Of a stretch of DNA of 11,112 nt, positions 1 to 7,964 are shown piece by piece. How positions within the stretch are numbered: position 1 is the first letter of the stretch; each line of letters starts with the position of its first letter. The translations under genes and the position numbers were made by a program. The notes beneath the pieces were generated by a model that was given only the letters and a program-made list of their open reading frames with translations, was not told the DNA's origin and searched no databases. Location: the NCBI GenBank assembly GCA_002401055.1, contig NVRZ01000082.1, forward strand, positions 1 through 11,112. Direction: 5' to 3'. Origin of the DNA: Bacteroidota bacterium (GTDB lineage Bacteria; Bacteroidota; Bacteroidia; NORP154).

Positions 1-1
1 T

Positions 2-1393
2 GTAGATATGGATTTTGCCTACTTCAATTCCACGGCTGAGGAACTCAATTTTAAAAAGGAGATAGGTAAGAGTAGAACGAGCTATTCCTGGTCTTCTACT
101 GTAGATAAAAAGTACAAGTCTGAATCTGCAGGACCGCCAGTGCAGTCTTTCCTGCCGCATGTTGTTCCCAAAATAAAAAGCTACAAATTCAAGGGAGAGG
201 AAACAAAAATATTGGAGGATCTGGTCGATTTAAACCGATGGTATTCCACCTTGTTGGGGAAGGTTAATGACGTAGAGTCAAAAGAAATAAGGGAATTAGT
301 GGATTCCATTACAGACGGTACGGATTCGGATTATGAGAAGGTAAAGCAAATCTACTATTGGGTGCAGGATAACATAAAGTACATAGCCTTTGAAGCTGAC
401 ATGGAGGGCTTTATACCAAAACCTGCAACAGAAGTTTGCAAGAATAAATATGGAGATTGTAAAGGGATGTCCAGCCTCACAAATGAGATGTTGAAAATGG
501 CCGGAATAAAATCTTATTTCACCTGGATTGGCTCAAGGGATATCCCTTACCGGTACAACGAGTTGGTATCTCCAATCGTTGATAATCACATGATTGTTAC
601 TTACATCGATGGTGATAAATATTATTTCCTAGATGCCACAGGCTCTGTTGTATCACTTGATCTTACAACTGGTTTTATACAAGGTAAAGAGGCCTTGATC
701 CACTTTGATAGTTCCAATTATATTGTAAGGAAAGTTCCCATTGCAGATAAATCAATGAATTTAGAGGATGACACTACATATCTTTACATAAAGAGTAGTG
801 GAATGCTTGTTGGCAACTCTGTTTATCAGGCTTCTGGTCTGAGTGCTTCTGCTTTGAGAGCCGCAGTTAGTTCTAAGTCTGACAAGGAGAGAAAGGAATT
901 TGTTGAGAGATATTATACGAAGGGAAACAACAAATGCGACATCATATCTGCAAAGTTTGAGAATGTAGCCAACCGCGATCTGCCAATTGCGCTAGCAATC
1001 AATTTTACAATTGAAGACTATGTAACATTATCTGCAGACGAACTTTATATAAATATGCATCTTTCAAAATCAAGTATTAGGGATAAAATAGATAAGGAAA
1101 GAGAAAATTCCATTGTGATAGATCATAAATACACGAGTACCACCAACGTTTTCCTGGAGATACCAGAGGGATATGAAATATCATATGTTCCGGAAAATAG
1201 CAGTGGCTCGACGGATTTTACAGGTTATGCCATAAAGTACTATAAGGAATCTGCTGGGTTACTTAGAATGGAAGAGCAGGTTTATGAAGATTATTTGGAA
1301 CTTTCACCTGATAATTTTTCCGCATGGAATGATGTGAGAAAATCCCGGGCGAATAGTTATAGTGAAGTGGTAATTCTAAAAAAGCTTAAGTAA
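2..1393 (+). CDS. DUF3857-family transglutaminase-like protein, 5' end cut by window
   Basis: The reading frame is open to the window edge at position 2, so the ATG at 8 is probably internal and the N-terminal signal peptide and most of the DUF3857 domain lie outside. Numbering from that ATG, residues around 110-215 form a transglutaminase-like core. YYWVQDNIKY is the conserved lead-in helix, Cys151 sits in YGDCKG, His194 in DNHMI and Asp209 in FLDATG, giving a complete Cys/His/Asp triad. The remaining 250 residues look like the beta-rich C-terminal region common in these proteins. Family knowledge: the fold covers cysteine proteases, transamidases and deamidases, and in Bacteroidota these are exported envelope proteins whose substrate is rarely known. 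The stop codon is 1 base before the start of the next gene, a paralogue, so the two are very likely co-transcribed and translationally coupled. The fold call is firm and the substrate is unknown. Confidence 0.88.
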   Translation, partial: VDMDFAYFNSTAEELNFKKEIGKSRTSYSWSSTVDKKYKSESAGPPVQSFLPHVVPKIKSYKFKGEETKILEDLVDLNRWYSTLLGKVNDVESKEIRELVDSITDGTDSDYEKVKQIYYWVQDNIKYIAFEADMEGFIPKPATEVCKNKYGDCKGMSSLTNEMLKMAGIKSYFTWIGSRDIPYRYNELVSPIVDNHMIVTYIDGDKYYFLDATGSVVSLDLTTGFIQGKEALIHFDSSNYIVRKVPIADKSMNLEDDTTYLYIKSSGMLVGNSVYQASGLSASALRAAVSSKSDKERKEFVERYYTKGNNKCDIISAKFENVANRDLPIALAINFTIEDYVTLSADELYINMHLSKSSIRDKIDKERENSIVIDHKYTSTTNVFLEIPEGYEISYVPENSSGSTDFTGYAIKYYKESAGLLRMEEQVYEDYLELSPDNFSAWNDVRKSRANSYSEVVILKKLK

Positions 1394-1394
1394 G

Positions 1395-3386
1395 ATGAAG
1401 GTTCAAATAGTCGGTATTATCATGGCGATTCTTGTGAGCTCTGCCTTCGCACAGGACACCTACTACAAAGACTACGACTGGGATAAGGAGTTAAAGATTG
1501 ATTCAATGATTCCAGATCGCTATCTGGAGGGGGCAAAGACAGCAGACGAGGCAGAGCACGAGGTAATTGTCAAGGATAAAAGAGCCATTGAATTTATATT
1601 TATTGATGGGAGATTTACGGAGGTATACTTAAAGCACCGAATTATTTATGTCAGCACCGAGAAAGGCATAGAACGCAATAACCGGATTTACATACCCACG
1701 GGAAGAATAATAAATTTCATTGTTAATAAGGCTCGGGTTATCCAAAAGGATGGAAACGTAATTGTGTTGGATGAGTCAGATATTAAGGAGTCCAAAGATG
1801 AGGAGAACTCGAGAAGCTATAAATACTTTGCTCTGGAAGGAGTTGAGGTAGGTAGTTTAGTGGAATATCTCTATGTCGCTGTGAAATCTCCCGGTTATTC
1901 TGGAAAATCTGAAACTTTTCAGGATAAAATGCATCGAACAAATGTGGAATTTGATCTGATAGCTCCTGGTAATTTACACTTCGCTTTTAAATCGCTAAAT
2001 GCATTTAAGGAGGTAGAAGTTGATACGGTGATTCAAGGTAGGAATCGCTGGTTTCTGGAATTGGCTGATGTCCCAATGCTCAAGGATGAACTGTTTGCAG
2101 CGAATGATGCCAATGCGAAGGCAATTCTGTACAAACTGGACGAGAATTCAGCAGATGGCTCCAAGGACATGACTTCTTTCGGAGAAGCGTCAAAGGTAAT
2201 TTTTGGGTCCGTGTACAAGGAACTCCCCAATTCGGTAATTAAGAAGTTGAGAAAAATTGCTAAAGAAACTGGAGTGTCTTCTGAAAGTGATGCCAAGGAA
2301 AAGGTAAGAAAGCTTGAAGATTATATTAAATCCAATTATGGGTATTATGATGCAAATGTGCCACAATTGGAAGATCTCAGTGCAATATTGATTAACAAGG
2401 TTGCCAATGATGTAGGTATCGTAAGACTCTACGCCAACCTAATGAATGAACTGGATATAAAACATCAGGTGGTACTTACATGCAGTCGGATGAATCGAAG
2501 GTTCGATCCGGATTTTGAGACGTATAATTATCTCGTAAACTATCTGTTCTATTTTCCTGAGTTTGATGACTACCTAGATCCTACAGATGTTTCTTACAGG
2601 CTGGGCTTAATTCCATGGGAATACACAAATAACTACGGCCTTTTTCTGAAAGTAATTGAAATAGGTTCAATGAAAACTGCGGTTGGGAAGGTTAAATTTA
2701 TTCGTCCTCTTGAATGTAAAAAGTCTACAAACAATTTATACATAGATGTGGACCTCACAGAGGATATACTGAGGCCAGTTGTTAAAGTAACCAACAAAAC
2801 AACAGGTTATTATGCGAATGATATTCAGAGTTTTTACGGCAATATTTCAGAGGATGGTCAGGAAAAGTTGTTAAAATCATTGATGGAATACATCGTGGAT
2901 AATGAAGAAGCGAATTTTATTATACTTGAAAATGGCACGCCGCAGGATATTGGGATTAATCCGCTTATTGTTAAAGCAGAGTTTGAAACAGGAAAGTTTA
3001 TTGAAAAAGCCGGAGACAAGATATTACTGAAAGTTGGAGATCTTATTGGTGCTCAAGTTGAGATGTATACTGAAGAAACGAGAGTTCAGGGAATTGAAAA
3101 TACCTACAACCGGATCTATTACCGGGAAATTAACGTTAAAATTCCCAGTGATTATCAGGCTACGAATCTTCATGTGTTGGATATGGATGTGTCGTATAAT
3201 AAAGACGGTGAAACACTTATGGCATTCACGTCTAAGTATAAACTCGACGGAAATAAACTTAGCATTATTGTTGAAGAGTATTATGCACAGATTCAATTTC
3301 CTGTGGAAGTATTTGATCAATATCAAAAAGTAATTAACGCTGCAGCGGATTTTAACAAAAAGGTGTTGGTTATTACCAAAAGGTAG
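1395..3386 (+). CDS. Secreted DUF3857/transglutaminase-like protein with degenerate active site
   Basis: A 663-residue protein starts with a clear Sec signal peptide (MKVQIVGIIMAILVSSAFAQ, cleavage probably after AFA). Residues about 50-230 match the DUF3857 pattern, with YLKHRIIYVSTEKGIE and GSLVEYLYV. A transglutaminase-like core follows at about 300-400. Aligned by eye with its upstream neighbour, the catalytic Cys position (GDC) is N338-D339-V340 and the catalytic His position (NH) is N378-Y379, while the Asp survives as D395 in YLDPTD. The enzyme is therefore probably inactive. The C-terminal 250 residues look homologous to those of the upstream gene, including a closing VLVITKR that parallels VVILKKLK. 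The ATG lies 1 base after the upstream stop, so the pair forms an operon. A structural, inhibitory or substrate-presenting role beside the active paralogue is inference. Confidence 0.87.
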   Translation: MKVQIVGIIMAILVSSAFAQDTYYKDYDWDKELKIDSMIPDRYLEGAKTADEAEHEVIVKDKRAIEFIFIDGRFTEVYLKHRIIYVSTEKGIERNNRIYIPTGRIINFIVNKARVIQKDGNVIVLDESDIKESKDEENSRSYKYFALEGVEVGSLVEYLYVAVKSPGYSGKSETFQDKMHRTNVEFDLIAPGNLHFAFKSLNAFKEVEVDTVIQGRNRWFLELADVPMLKDELFAANDANAKAILYKLDENSADGSKDMTSFGEASKVIFGSVYKELPNSVIKKLRKIAKETGVSSESDAKEKVRKLEDYIKSNYGYYDANVPQLEDLSAILINKVANDVGIVRLYANLMNELDIKHQVVLTCSRMNRRFDPDFETYNYLVNYLFYFPEFDDYLDPTDVSYRLGLIPWEYTNNYGLFLKVIEIGSMKTAVGKVKFIRPLECKKSTNNLYIDVDLTEDILRPVVKVTNKTTGYYANDIQSFYGNISEDGQEKLLKSLMEYIVDNEEANFIILENGTPQDIGINPLIVKAEFETGKFIEKAGDKILLKVGDLIGAQVEMYTEETRVQGIENTYNRIYYREINVKIPSDYQATNLHVLDMDVSYNKDGETLMAFTSKYKLDGNKLSIIVEEYYAQIQFPVEVFDQYQKVINAAADFNKKVLVITKR

Positions 3387-3510
3387 CCATTCCACGTCGA
3401 CCATAAGTATGGTAAAAGCGATAAGCTCATGGGTTTGGTCTAAGAATTAGCTGAACTATTTCTCCTAATTGTATATATTTAGCGATGCTTGAATAATCAA
3501 AAGGAAAATT

Positions 3511-4131
3511 ATGTATAGGATTTTGTTGTTGGTAATTACTACAACGGTTCTTATCTCTTGTGGCGATGAGGTGAAGGAACAGGAAAAAGAAGAAACTATT
3601 GCTGAGGAAACATCGGTTACTCCTTTGGTAGTACAAGTTGCTGAGGAACCTGTTTCACAGAATACCTCTGGAGATGGGAACTCAATAAACGAAAGCGGAT
3701 TAATAAAATGGTATTTAAATCCAGATGCCAATTTGGAAGATTATAGAATTCAGCAGCATAAGTGGAACAAATGGGTGGATATGGGCGGTGTTGATCCCAC
3801 TGCACTCAAAGGAGATTACTGTGAATTTCAAGTGAAGCTCTTCGCTGGAAACAATATTTTTCGACTTAGGAAAAAAGGTAGAGCCAAGAAGCGAGTTCCT
3901 CCTGTTGAGATTTTTGTTAAACTTCAAGATTTGAAAAGTTCTGTTAGTTGGAGTTTTAACGCTGATGAAACGATTATTGAGATTACTGAAGAAGCCATGT
4001 ATGAAATTTTTAATGAGGCAGGTAATCTTGTCGATAAAGGCACCTCAGCCGAGATTGACATTAGTGGCTTGGCAGTTGGAGGCTACTACTTCAATTATGC
4101 CTTGTTTATGGATAGCTTTCAGAAAAAATAA
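3511..4131 (+). CDS. Small lipoprotein with fn3-like region and T9SS sorting-domain-like C-terminus
   Basis: A 206-residue protein. The ATG is supported by the signal it creates: MYRILLLVITTTVLISC is a type II signal peptide with lipobox LISC and lipidated Cys17, followed by G18-D19. Residues 19-60 form an acidic, Ser/Thr-rich linker. Residues about 64-136 resemble the fibronectin-like module often found before type IX sorting domains: KWYLNPDANLEDYRIQ parallels the usual W-x-A-x-E-x-N-x-x-x-F-x-I-E motif, and GNNIFRLRKKG parallels G-x-N-Y-Y-R-L-K. Residues about 138-206 end in MYEIFNEAGNLVDKG and IDISGLAVGGYYFNY, the pattern of a type A sorting domain (v-x-i-y-d-x-x-G-x-x-v, then i-d-x-S-x-L-x-x-G-x-Y). 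The usual PNP motif is missing. No close family is recognised, and function is unknown beyond membrane anchoring. The gene stands alone between two 95-125 base gaps. Confidence 0.8.
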   Translation: MYRILLLVITTTVLISCGDEVKEQEKEETIAEETSVTPLVVQVAEEPVSQNTSGDGNSINESGLIKWYLNPDANLEDYRIQQHKWNKWVDMGGVDPTALKGDYCEFQVKLFAGNNIFRLRKKGRAKKRVPPVEIFVKLQDLKSSVSWSFNADETIIEITEEAMYEIFNEAGNLVDKGTSAEIDISGLAVGGYYFNYALFMDSFQKK

Positions 4132-4226
4132 TCATTTAGAGCCTTTCCAAAGTTTAATCTCTTATCCAATCATAAAACCTTTCTGAAGATACTAGTGATA
4201 AAAGGGTCTGCACTTTAGTTTAAATA

Positions 4227-4484
4227 ATGAAGAAAATAATAATGTATGGTACTCCTTGGTGCGCGGACTGTAACAGGTCGAAGGCTATTCTTGAGGATTT
4301 CGGTTTGGAATATGAATACATAGACATCGATAAGGATGAGGATGCAGCGCAAAAAGTCATGAAGGTAAATCAGGGTAGGAGGGTAGTTCCAACGTTAATC
4401 ATTGATGGTAAAGCACACTCTAATCCGGATTATCTTGAGTTAAAAGAGTTGCTTGAAGGACTTGAAGGCAATGGAAATAATTAG
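4227..4484 (+). CDS. Glutaredoxin-family (NrdH/mycoredoxin-like) dithiol protein
   Basis: An 85-residue single-domain thioredoxin-fold protein. The active site is the dithiol C12-A-D-C15 in GTPWCADC at the end of the first strand. The cis-proline loop is P55 in RRVVPTLIIDG, the position that in this family contacts the disulfide partner. Length and layout match small glutaredoxins and NrdH-like redoxins, which reduce disulfides or mixed disulfides using glutathione, another low-molecular-weight thiol, or thioredoxin reductase. The sequence alone does not settle which. It is cytoplasmic, with no signal peptide. It sits 95 bases after the lipoprotein gene, and its stop is only 5 bases from the stop of the converging glycosyltransferase gene. 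I see no terminator hairpin in that gap, so the transcripts probably overlap. Family is confident, partner unknown. Confidence 0.92.
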   Translation: MKKIIMYGTPWCADCNRSKAILEDFGLEYEYIDIDKDEDAAQKVMKVNQGRRVVPTLIIDGKAHSNPDYLELKELLEGLEGNGNN

Positions 4485-4489
4485 CTGTC

Positions 4490-5212
4490 CTAGTTCATTT
4501 TGAGAGCGCCATATTTTATAATGCAGTACAGTGCTCTGAAACCATCTTTCCAATTAATTTTTTTTCCCTCAGCGTAAGTTCTGCCGTAATAGGAAATGCC
4601 AACTTCATATATTCTTATATCAGTAATTCGGGAAATCTTAGCGGTTACCTCGGGCTCAAAACCAAATCTGTTTTCCTGAAGCTTAATGCCTTGTATCATT
4701 TCTGTCTTGAAGAGTTTGTAGCAGGTCTCCATATCCGTAATGTTTAAACCGGTGAACACATTTGACATCAACGTCAGCAACTTGTTTCCGATCGTATGAA
4801 AGAAAAACAGAACCCTATGGGGCCTTCCACCAATAAATCTTGAGCCATAAACTACATCTGCATTACCACTTAACATCGGCTTCAGCAAATCATTGTACTC
4901 CTCGGGATCATATTCAAGGTCGGCATCCTGAATAATTAAATAATCTCCGGTAGCTTCCGCGATTCCCGTATGAAGGGCAGCTCCTTTTCCCTTATTCACT
5001 GAATGTTCAAAGTATTTTATTGAGAGCGAAGAATTCTCGGATTGATATGTTGAAATAGATTCTTTTGTATTGTCGGATGAACAATCATTCACAAGAATCA
5101 CCTCCATTTGCATTCCTTCTGCCAGGTTAACCTTTTGAATCTTGTTCAAAATTAGATGGATGGTCGCCTCTTCATTATACACCGGTATTACTATGGAGAG
5201 TGTTTTACTCAT
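4490..5212 (-). CDS. GT2 glycosyltransferase, polyprenyl-phosphate sugar synthase-like
   Basis: A 240-residue GT-A fold enzyme of glycosyltransferase family 2, close in pattern to dolichol-phosphate mannose/glucose synthases. Visible motifs are the nucleotide-binding start SIVIPVYNEE (residues 6-15), VILVNDCSSDNT (38-49), NKGKGAALHTGI (73-84) and the metal-binding QDADLEYDP with D96 and D98. SRFIGG follows in the acceptor region. It has no C-terminal membrane segments, unlike GtrB-type members, and probably acts at the inner face of the cytoplasmic membrane. Family knowledge: such enzymes move a hexose from a nucleotide sugar to a polyprenyl phosphate. The actual sugar cannot be read from sequence. 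It is the last gene of a three-gene minus-strand operon, 8 bases after the methyltransferase. RefSeq contains proteins that fuse this type of GT2 to a class I methyltransferase, which supports joint function. Confidence 0.9.
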   Translation of the reverse strand: MSKTLSIVIPVYNEEATIHLILNKIQKVNLAEGMQMEVILVNDCSSDNTKESISTYQSENSSLSIKYFEHSVNKGKGAALHTGIAEATGDYLIIQDADLEYDPEEYNDLLKPMLSGNADVVYGSRFIGGRPHRVLFFFHTIGNKLLTLMSNVFTGLNITDMETCYKLFKTEMIQGIKLQENRFGFEPEVTAKISRITDIRIYEVGISYYGRTYAEGKKINWKDGFRALYCIIKYGALKMN

Positions 5213-5220
5213 AAGTATTA

Positions 5221-5955
5221 CTATTTTTTCCCCACCACGATTGTGGAGAGTCCTAATAGGTTGAAAATAATATTATCAATTATTCTGGAGATAGGAATTA
5301 ACATATTATAAAGTTTCATCTGGCTCTCAGGGATACTCTTGTTTTGCAATAGTTTTCCTGAAACGTACCAGCCAAATATACCAATGAAATTAAAATATTG
5401 CTTGTGGATAATATCTAATTTGTTTTCCTTGAAAATGCCAGCAAGCGCAGACTTGGTGTATCTCCTGTAATGTCCTAATTCTTTATCAAATCTGTTGTAA
5501 AGTCCTTTGTATGAGGGCACAAGAATGATCAAATGACCATTCTCTTTCAATAGTTTACGGCAATTTTTAATTGCCAAGCTGTCGTTCTGTATGTGTTCAA
5601 CCACGTTCAAAGCAAATACGGTGTCATAGGATCGAAGCTGATCAGCAAACTTTTGCTCAAAGTCCACGTCCGTCAAATCCATGACTTTGGCACCTAGAAA
5701 TGATGAGTTATCGTTAAACCGCGATATTAATTTTTCGCAATACCCAGTTCTAATATCTGTGAGCATAATTGGGAATCCGTCCTTCATTAAGTACTCAGAT
5801 ATATTTCCAATCCCACTACCTATTTCCAATACTTTTCCTTTACAATACGGCTTAATGGTTTGGTACATCCAGGTGTTGAAATTTCCCGCACTGCTTATCA
5901 CGTCCAGGGTGTCTTCACCCACAATATCTTCTTCCTCAAATTTAATTGCTTCCAT
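5221..5955 (-). CDS. Class I SAM-dependent methyltransferase
   Basis: A 244-residue Rossmann-fold methyltransferase. SAM-binding motif I is VLEIGSGIGNIS (residues 42-53). The acidic residue that would hold the ribose is D67 in MLTDI. The post-motif strand and helix are YDTVFALNVVEHI (110-122), where VVEH is typical of UbiE/Coq5-like and glycan-associated methyltransferases. LGHYRRYT (160-167) is a recognisable conserved segment in the subgroup found beside GT2 genes. The hydrophobic C-terminal third (about residues 186-240) suggests membrane association. It lies 10 bases after the GT39-like gene and 8 before the GT2 gene, so the three are co-transcribed. I infer methylation of a sugar or lipid-linked intermediate, but the acceptor is not determined by any motif I can see. 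Confidence 0.9.
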   Translation of the reverse strand: MEAIKFEEEDIVGEDTLDVISSAGNFNTWMYQTIKPYCKGKVLEIGSGIGNISEYLMKDGFPIMLTDIRTGYCEKLISRFNDNSSFLGAKVMDLTDVDFEQKFADQLRSYDTVFALNVVEHIQNDSLAIKNCRKLLKENGHLIILVPSYKGLYNRFDKELGHYRRYTKSALAGIFKENKLDIIHKQYFNFIGIFGWYVSGKLLQNKSIPESQMKLYNMLIPISRIIDNIIFNLLGLSTIVVGKK

Positions 5956-5965
5956 TGCAGAACCC

Positions 5966-7837
5966 TTACCTATCTATCGTTTTGAAGTACCTTAACTTTT
6001 TATTGTCCTTAAAAATGCTACGCTCAACTATCTTTCCTTCCTTAGATCTTATCAACACTTCTCCATTGAGCTTATCATTTGTCCATGTTGCCTCCATCTG
6101 TTGGCCATTCTGGAAGTGCAATATTCCTTCTCCATTTCTTACTCCATTCTTCCACATTCCGTCAAACTTTTGTCCGTTTGCCCAGGCATAAGTGCCATGC
6201 CCATTTTTCTTGTCATCCTTCCATTCTCCCCAATATCCAAGCTCAGGTAAAAACTCCATAAGATACGTATCCGGATTTTTTAGATGTTTTATAATTTTAA
6301 ATTTTTCAGGATATCTATTGATAGCGGGATATAAATATCTTCCCGTTGAAGAATATCCCAGTTGTTCCATAACAACGTAATCTACTTCTGCTTTAATTAA
6401 GCCCTGAACCAATTCTTCCTTGTCAAAGGTATTTCTGTAGCCCGTAGTATATCTATTTGAATAGAGGTAAAAAAGTTCAGCCTTCCGACTACAGGTTACC
6501 GATTCTTTTGGCGTATTGTCTCTGACCCAGATTGCCAATTCAAAGTAGTTGTTGAATTTACTAACATAGGTGCCTTTTGCCTGCTTCTTTAGTTTGTCTA
6601 TGGGTTCTTCAGCATAACTTTTTATTCCAATTACACTCATTACAACTATCGCTATATGAATGCCGGTTTGGTTTTTTATTTTCAGCACTTTTTGACCACT
6701 TAATACGATTATTTCTACAATACCATTTATGAACAAAAAGGTGAGTAGCGGAATTAATGGCAACAAAAATCGTATTCCAAACCATACTTCTGGCCACAAC
6801 AACAGAATTCCAAAAGTTGCCAGAATGTAAAAGAATATTAACTCCTTATACTTTTGCACCTTCATTAATCCGAAGAGCATAAGTATTAAGACGACGAGGC
6901 CGATTACCCATTCGGTTGAGCTTACAGCCTCTTTATAATTGGGAGTAGCAATAAAATTTAAGGTGCCTGATGGTATTTCTCTGGTAATATATCTTTCCAG
7001 ATTGTTCCAGAACCTAGTAAACCAGTCGCCAAATTCCAGCTCACCCATTTCAGGCCTGTACGGATTTTTCTGCATGATCTTATTCATGTAAACGCCTCCG
7101 CCCAAGCTTTTTGTTCGCAAATACCAGGGAAGAGCCATAGCGATAAACCCGACACTAATTGTGATCAGGTATTTCCAGTTTCTTTTGAAAATTAGAAACA
7201 ACACTATTCCGGCAAAAAGCGCCAGGCCCGTTGAGCGAATGTGATAGGTAAAAGCTATTGTGGGAATTAGCAGAAAAAACATCCAGTTCTTCTTCAATTC
7301 TTTGGTGAAATCAGTTTTTAAGAACAGCCAGAGACACAGTGTGGAGAAAAACAGAAAGGGTATTTCGCTCATCATAATTACTGAATAGCTCAATAAATGA
7401 TAATTGAGCAAGGAGAACAGGCAGGCTATAAAGGGCAAGTGAAAATTTCCTGTCAACTCGTACAGTACTAAAAACATTACTCCAATGGATAACAGAAGAA
7501 AAAACCCATTCACTCTTTTAATGGTTAAAATATCATTGGAAAAAATCTTCGTAACCGCTGCAATTATTACGGGGTACCCAGGAGGAAATTTTTTGTGACT
7601 GATGCCCTGCTTCTTGAAAATATCGGTATAACCTTCACCCGTAGCGATAGAATTGCCTAGGATATAGTAAGATGCATTATCTCCTCCTAGATTTATCTTT
7701 TTGTCAAAAACGTCCTTATATACCTTAAAAAAGGTGAATGTTAAAATGCACAAGTAAAACATCAAAAAAAGAATGGAAGTAAAACCGCCTTTTGATTTTG
7801 GCGCTTCCTTCTCCGTTTTTGTCGCTTTTGCCGTCAT
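5966..7837 (-). CDS. GT39-like membrane glycosyltransferase with C-terminal MORN repeats
   Basis: A 623-residue integral membrane protein. A basic, Lys-rich N-terminus (1-17) is followed by the first membrane segment (about 19-40). The first periplasmic loop contains GGDNASYY with Asp53, the place where GT-C enzymes of the PMT/ArnT type keep their catalytic acid, and then KFPPGYPVI (83-91). By eye there are about ten membrane segments up to residue 410. A soluble domain follows (about 410-530), with SRKAELFYLYSNR in the position seen in related GT39 proteins. From about residue 534 come MORN repeats: GYWGEWKDDKKNGHG, FDGMWKNGVRNGEG and a weaker MEATWTNDKLNGE. GT-C enzymes use polyprenyl-phosphate sugars as donors, which matches the GT2 in the same operon. 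The MORN tail is unusual for this family. The acceptor (lipid, protein or polysaccharide) is unknown. It is the first gene of the operon. Confidence 0.86.
   Translation of the reverse strand: MTAKATKTEKEAPKSKGGFTSILFLMFYLCILTFTFFKVYKDVFDKKINLGGDNASYYILGNSIATGEGYTDIFKKQGISHKKFPPGYPVIIAAVTKIFSNDILTIKRVNGFFLLLSIGVMFLVLYELTGNFHLPFIACLFSLLNYHLLSYSVIMMSEIPFLFFSTLCLWLFLKTDFTKELKKNWMFFLLIPTIAFTYHIRSTGLALFAGIVLFLIFKRNWKYLITISVGFIAMALPWYLRTKSLGGGVYMNKIMQKNPYRPEMGELEFGDWFTRFWNNLERYITREIPSGTLNFIATPNYKEAVSSTEWVIGLVVLILMLFGLMKVQKYKELIFFYILATFGILLLWPEVWFGIRFLLPLIPLLTFLFINGIVEIIVLSGQKVLKIKNQTGIHIAIVVMSVIGIKSYAEEPIDKLKKQAKGTYVSKFNNYFELAIWVRDNTPKESVTCSRKAELFYLYSNRYTTGYRNTFDKEELVQGLIKAEVDYVVMEQLGYSSTGRYLYPAINRYPEKFKIIKHLKNPDTYLMEFLPELGYWGEWKDDKKNGHGTYAWANGQKFDGMWKNGVRNGEGILHFQNGQQMEATWTNDKLNGEVLIRSKEGKIVERSIFKDNKKLRYFKTIDR
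5969..6244 (-). other. MORN repeat domain at the C-terminus of the GT39-like protein
   Basis: The last 92 residues (532-623) of the membrane glycosyltransferase hold three recognisable MORN units with a period of about 23 residues, at about 534-555, 557-578 and 580-601, then a degenerate fourth. Each shows the Y/F-x-G-x-W-x-x-g-x-x-x-G-x-G core, which weakens towards the end. There is no frameshift or stop between the membrane part and the repeats, so this is one continuous polypeptide. In related GT-C enzymes such as ArnT the C-terminal soluble domain is periplasmic, so these repeats probably are too. That is inference. Confidence 0.85.
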
Positions 7838-7862
7838 TGTGTGCTAGTTTATTTAGCGATTT

Positions 7863-7883
7863 GTATCATACCTTATATGATAC
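7863..7883. promoter_or_regulatory. Perfect inverted repeat in the leader of the glycosyltransferase operon
   Basis: GTATCATA, five bases, TATGATAC is a perfect 8-bp dyad located 26 bases upstream of the GT39-like start codon and downstream of the likely -7 box. It could be an operator for a dimeric repressor, or an RNA hairpin near the translation start. It has no U-tract on the minus strand, so it is not a terminator. Close to it the 7-mer GCGAGGT occurs twice (7893-7899 and 7910-7916), 17 bases apart. Confidence 0.4.
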
Positions 7884-7916
7884 TTTGATCGAGCGAGGTG
7901 TTTTATTGCGCGAGGT

Positions 7917-7924
7917 CAAAGGTA
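7917..7924 (-). promoter_or_regulatory. Candidate -7 box for the minus-strand glycosyltransferase operon
   Basis: On the minus strand this reads TACCTTTG, a full match to the Bacteroidota -7 element TAnnTTTG. No clear TTTG lies about 19 bases upstream, so the -33 element is weak or absent. Transcription would start near 7911, giving a leader of about 74 bases that contains the 7863-7883 inverted repeat. Confidence 0.35.
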
Positions 7925-7964
7925 AATAATAATTTAAAGTCTGGCTTCTCGCTTTAATTCAATG

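Noticed and set aside
3366..3413. Small dyads TTGGT-TATT-ACCAA (3366-3379) and ACCATA-AG-TATGGT (3400-3413) as terminator of the DUF3857 operon.
   Set aside because: Stems are short and neither is followed by a T run on the + strand. The second has too small a loop.
3433..3481. TTTG (3433-3436) and TATATTTA (3474-3481) as a promoter for the lipoprotein gene.
   Set aside because: The spacing is 37 bases instead of about 19, and the second box lacks the final G.
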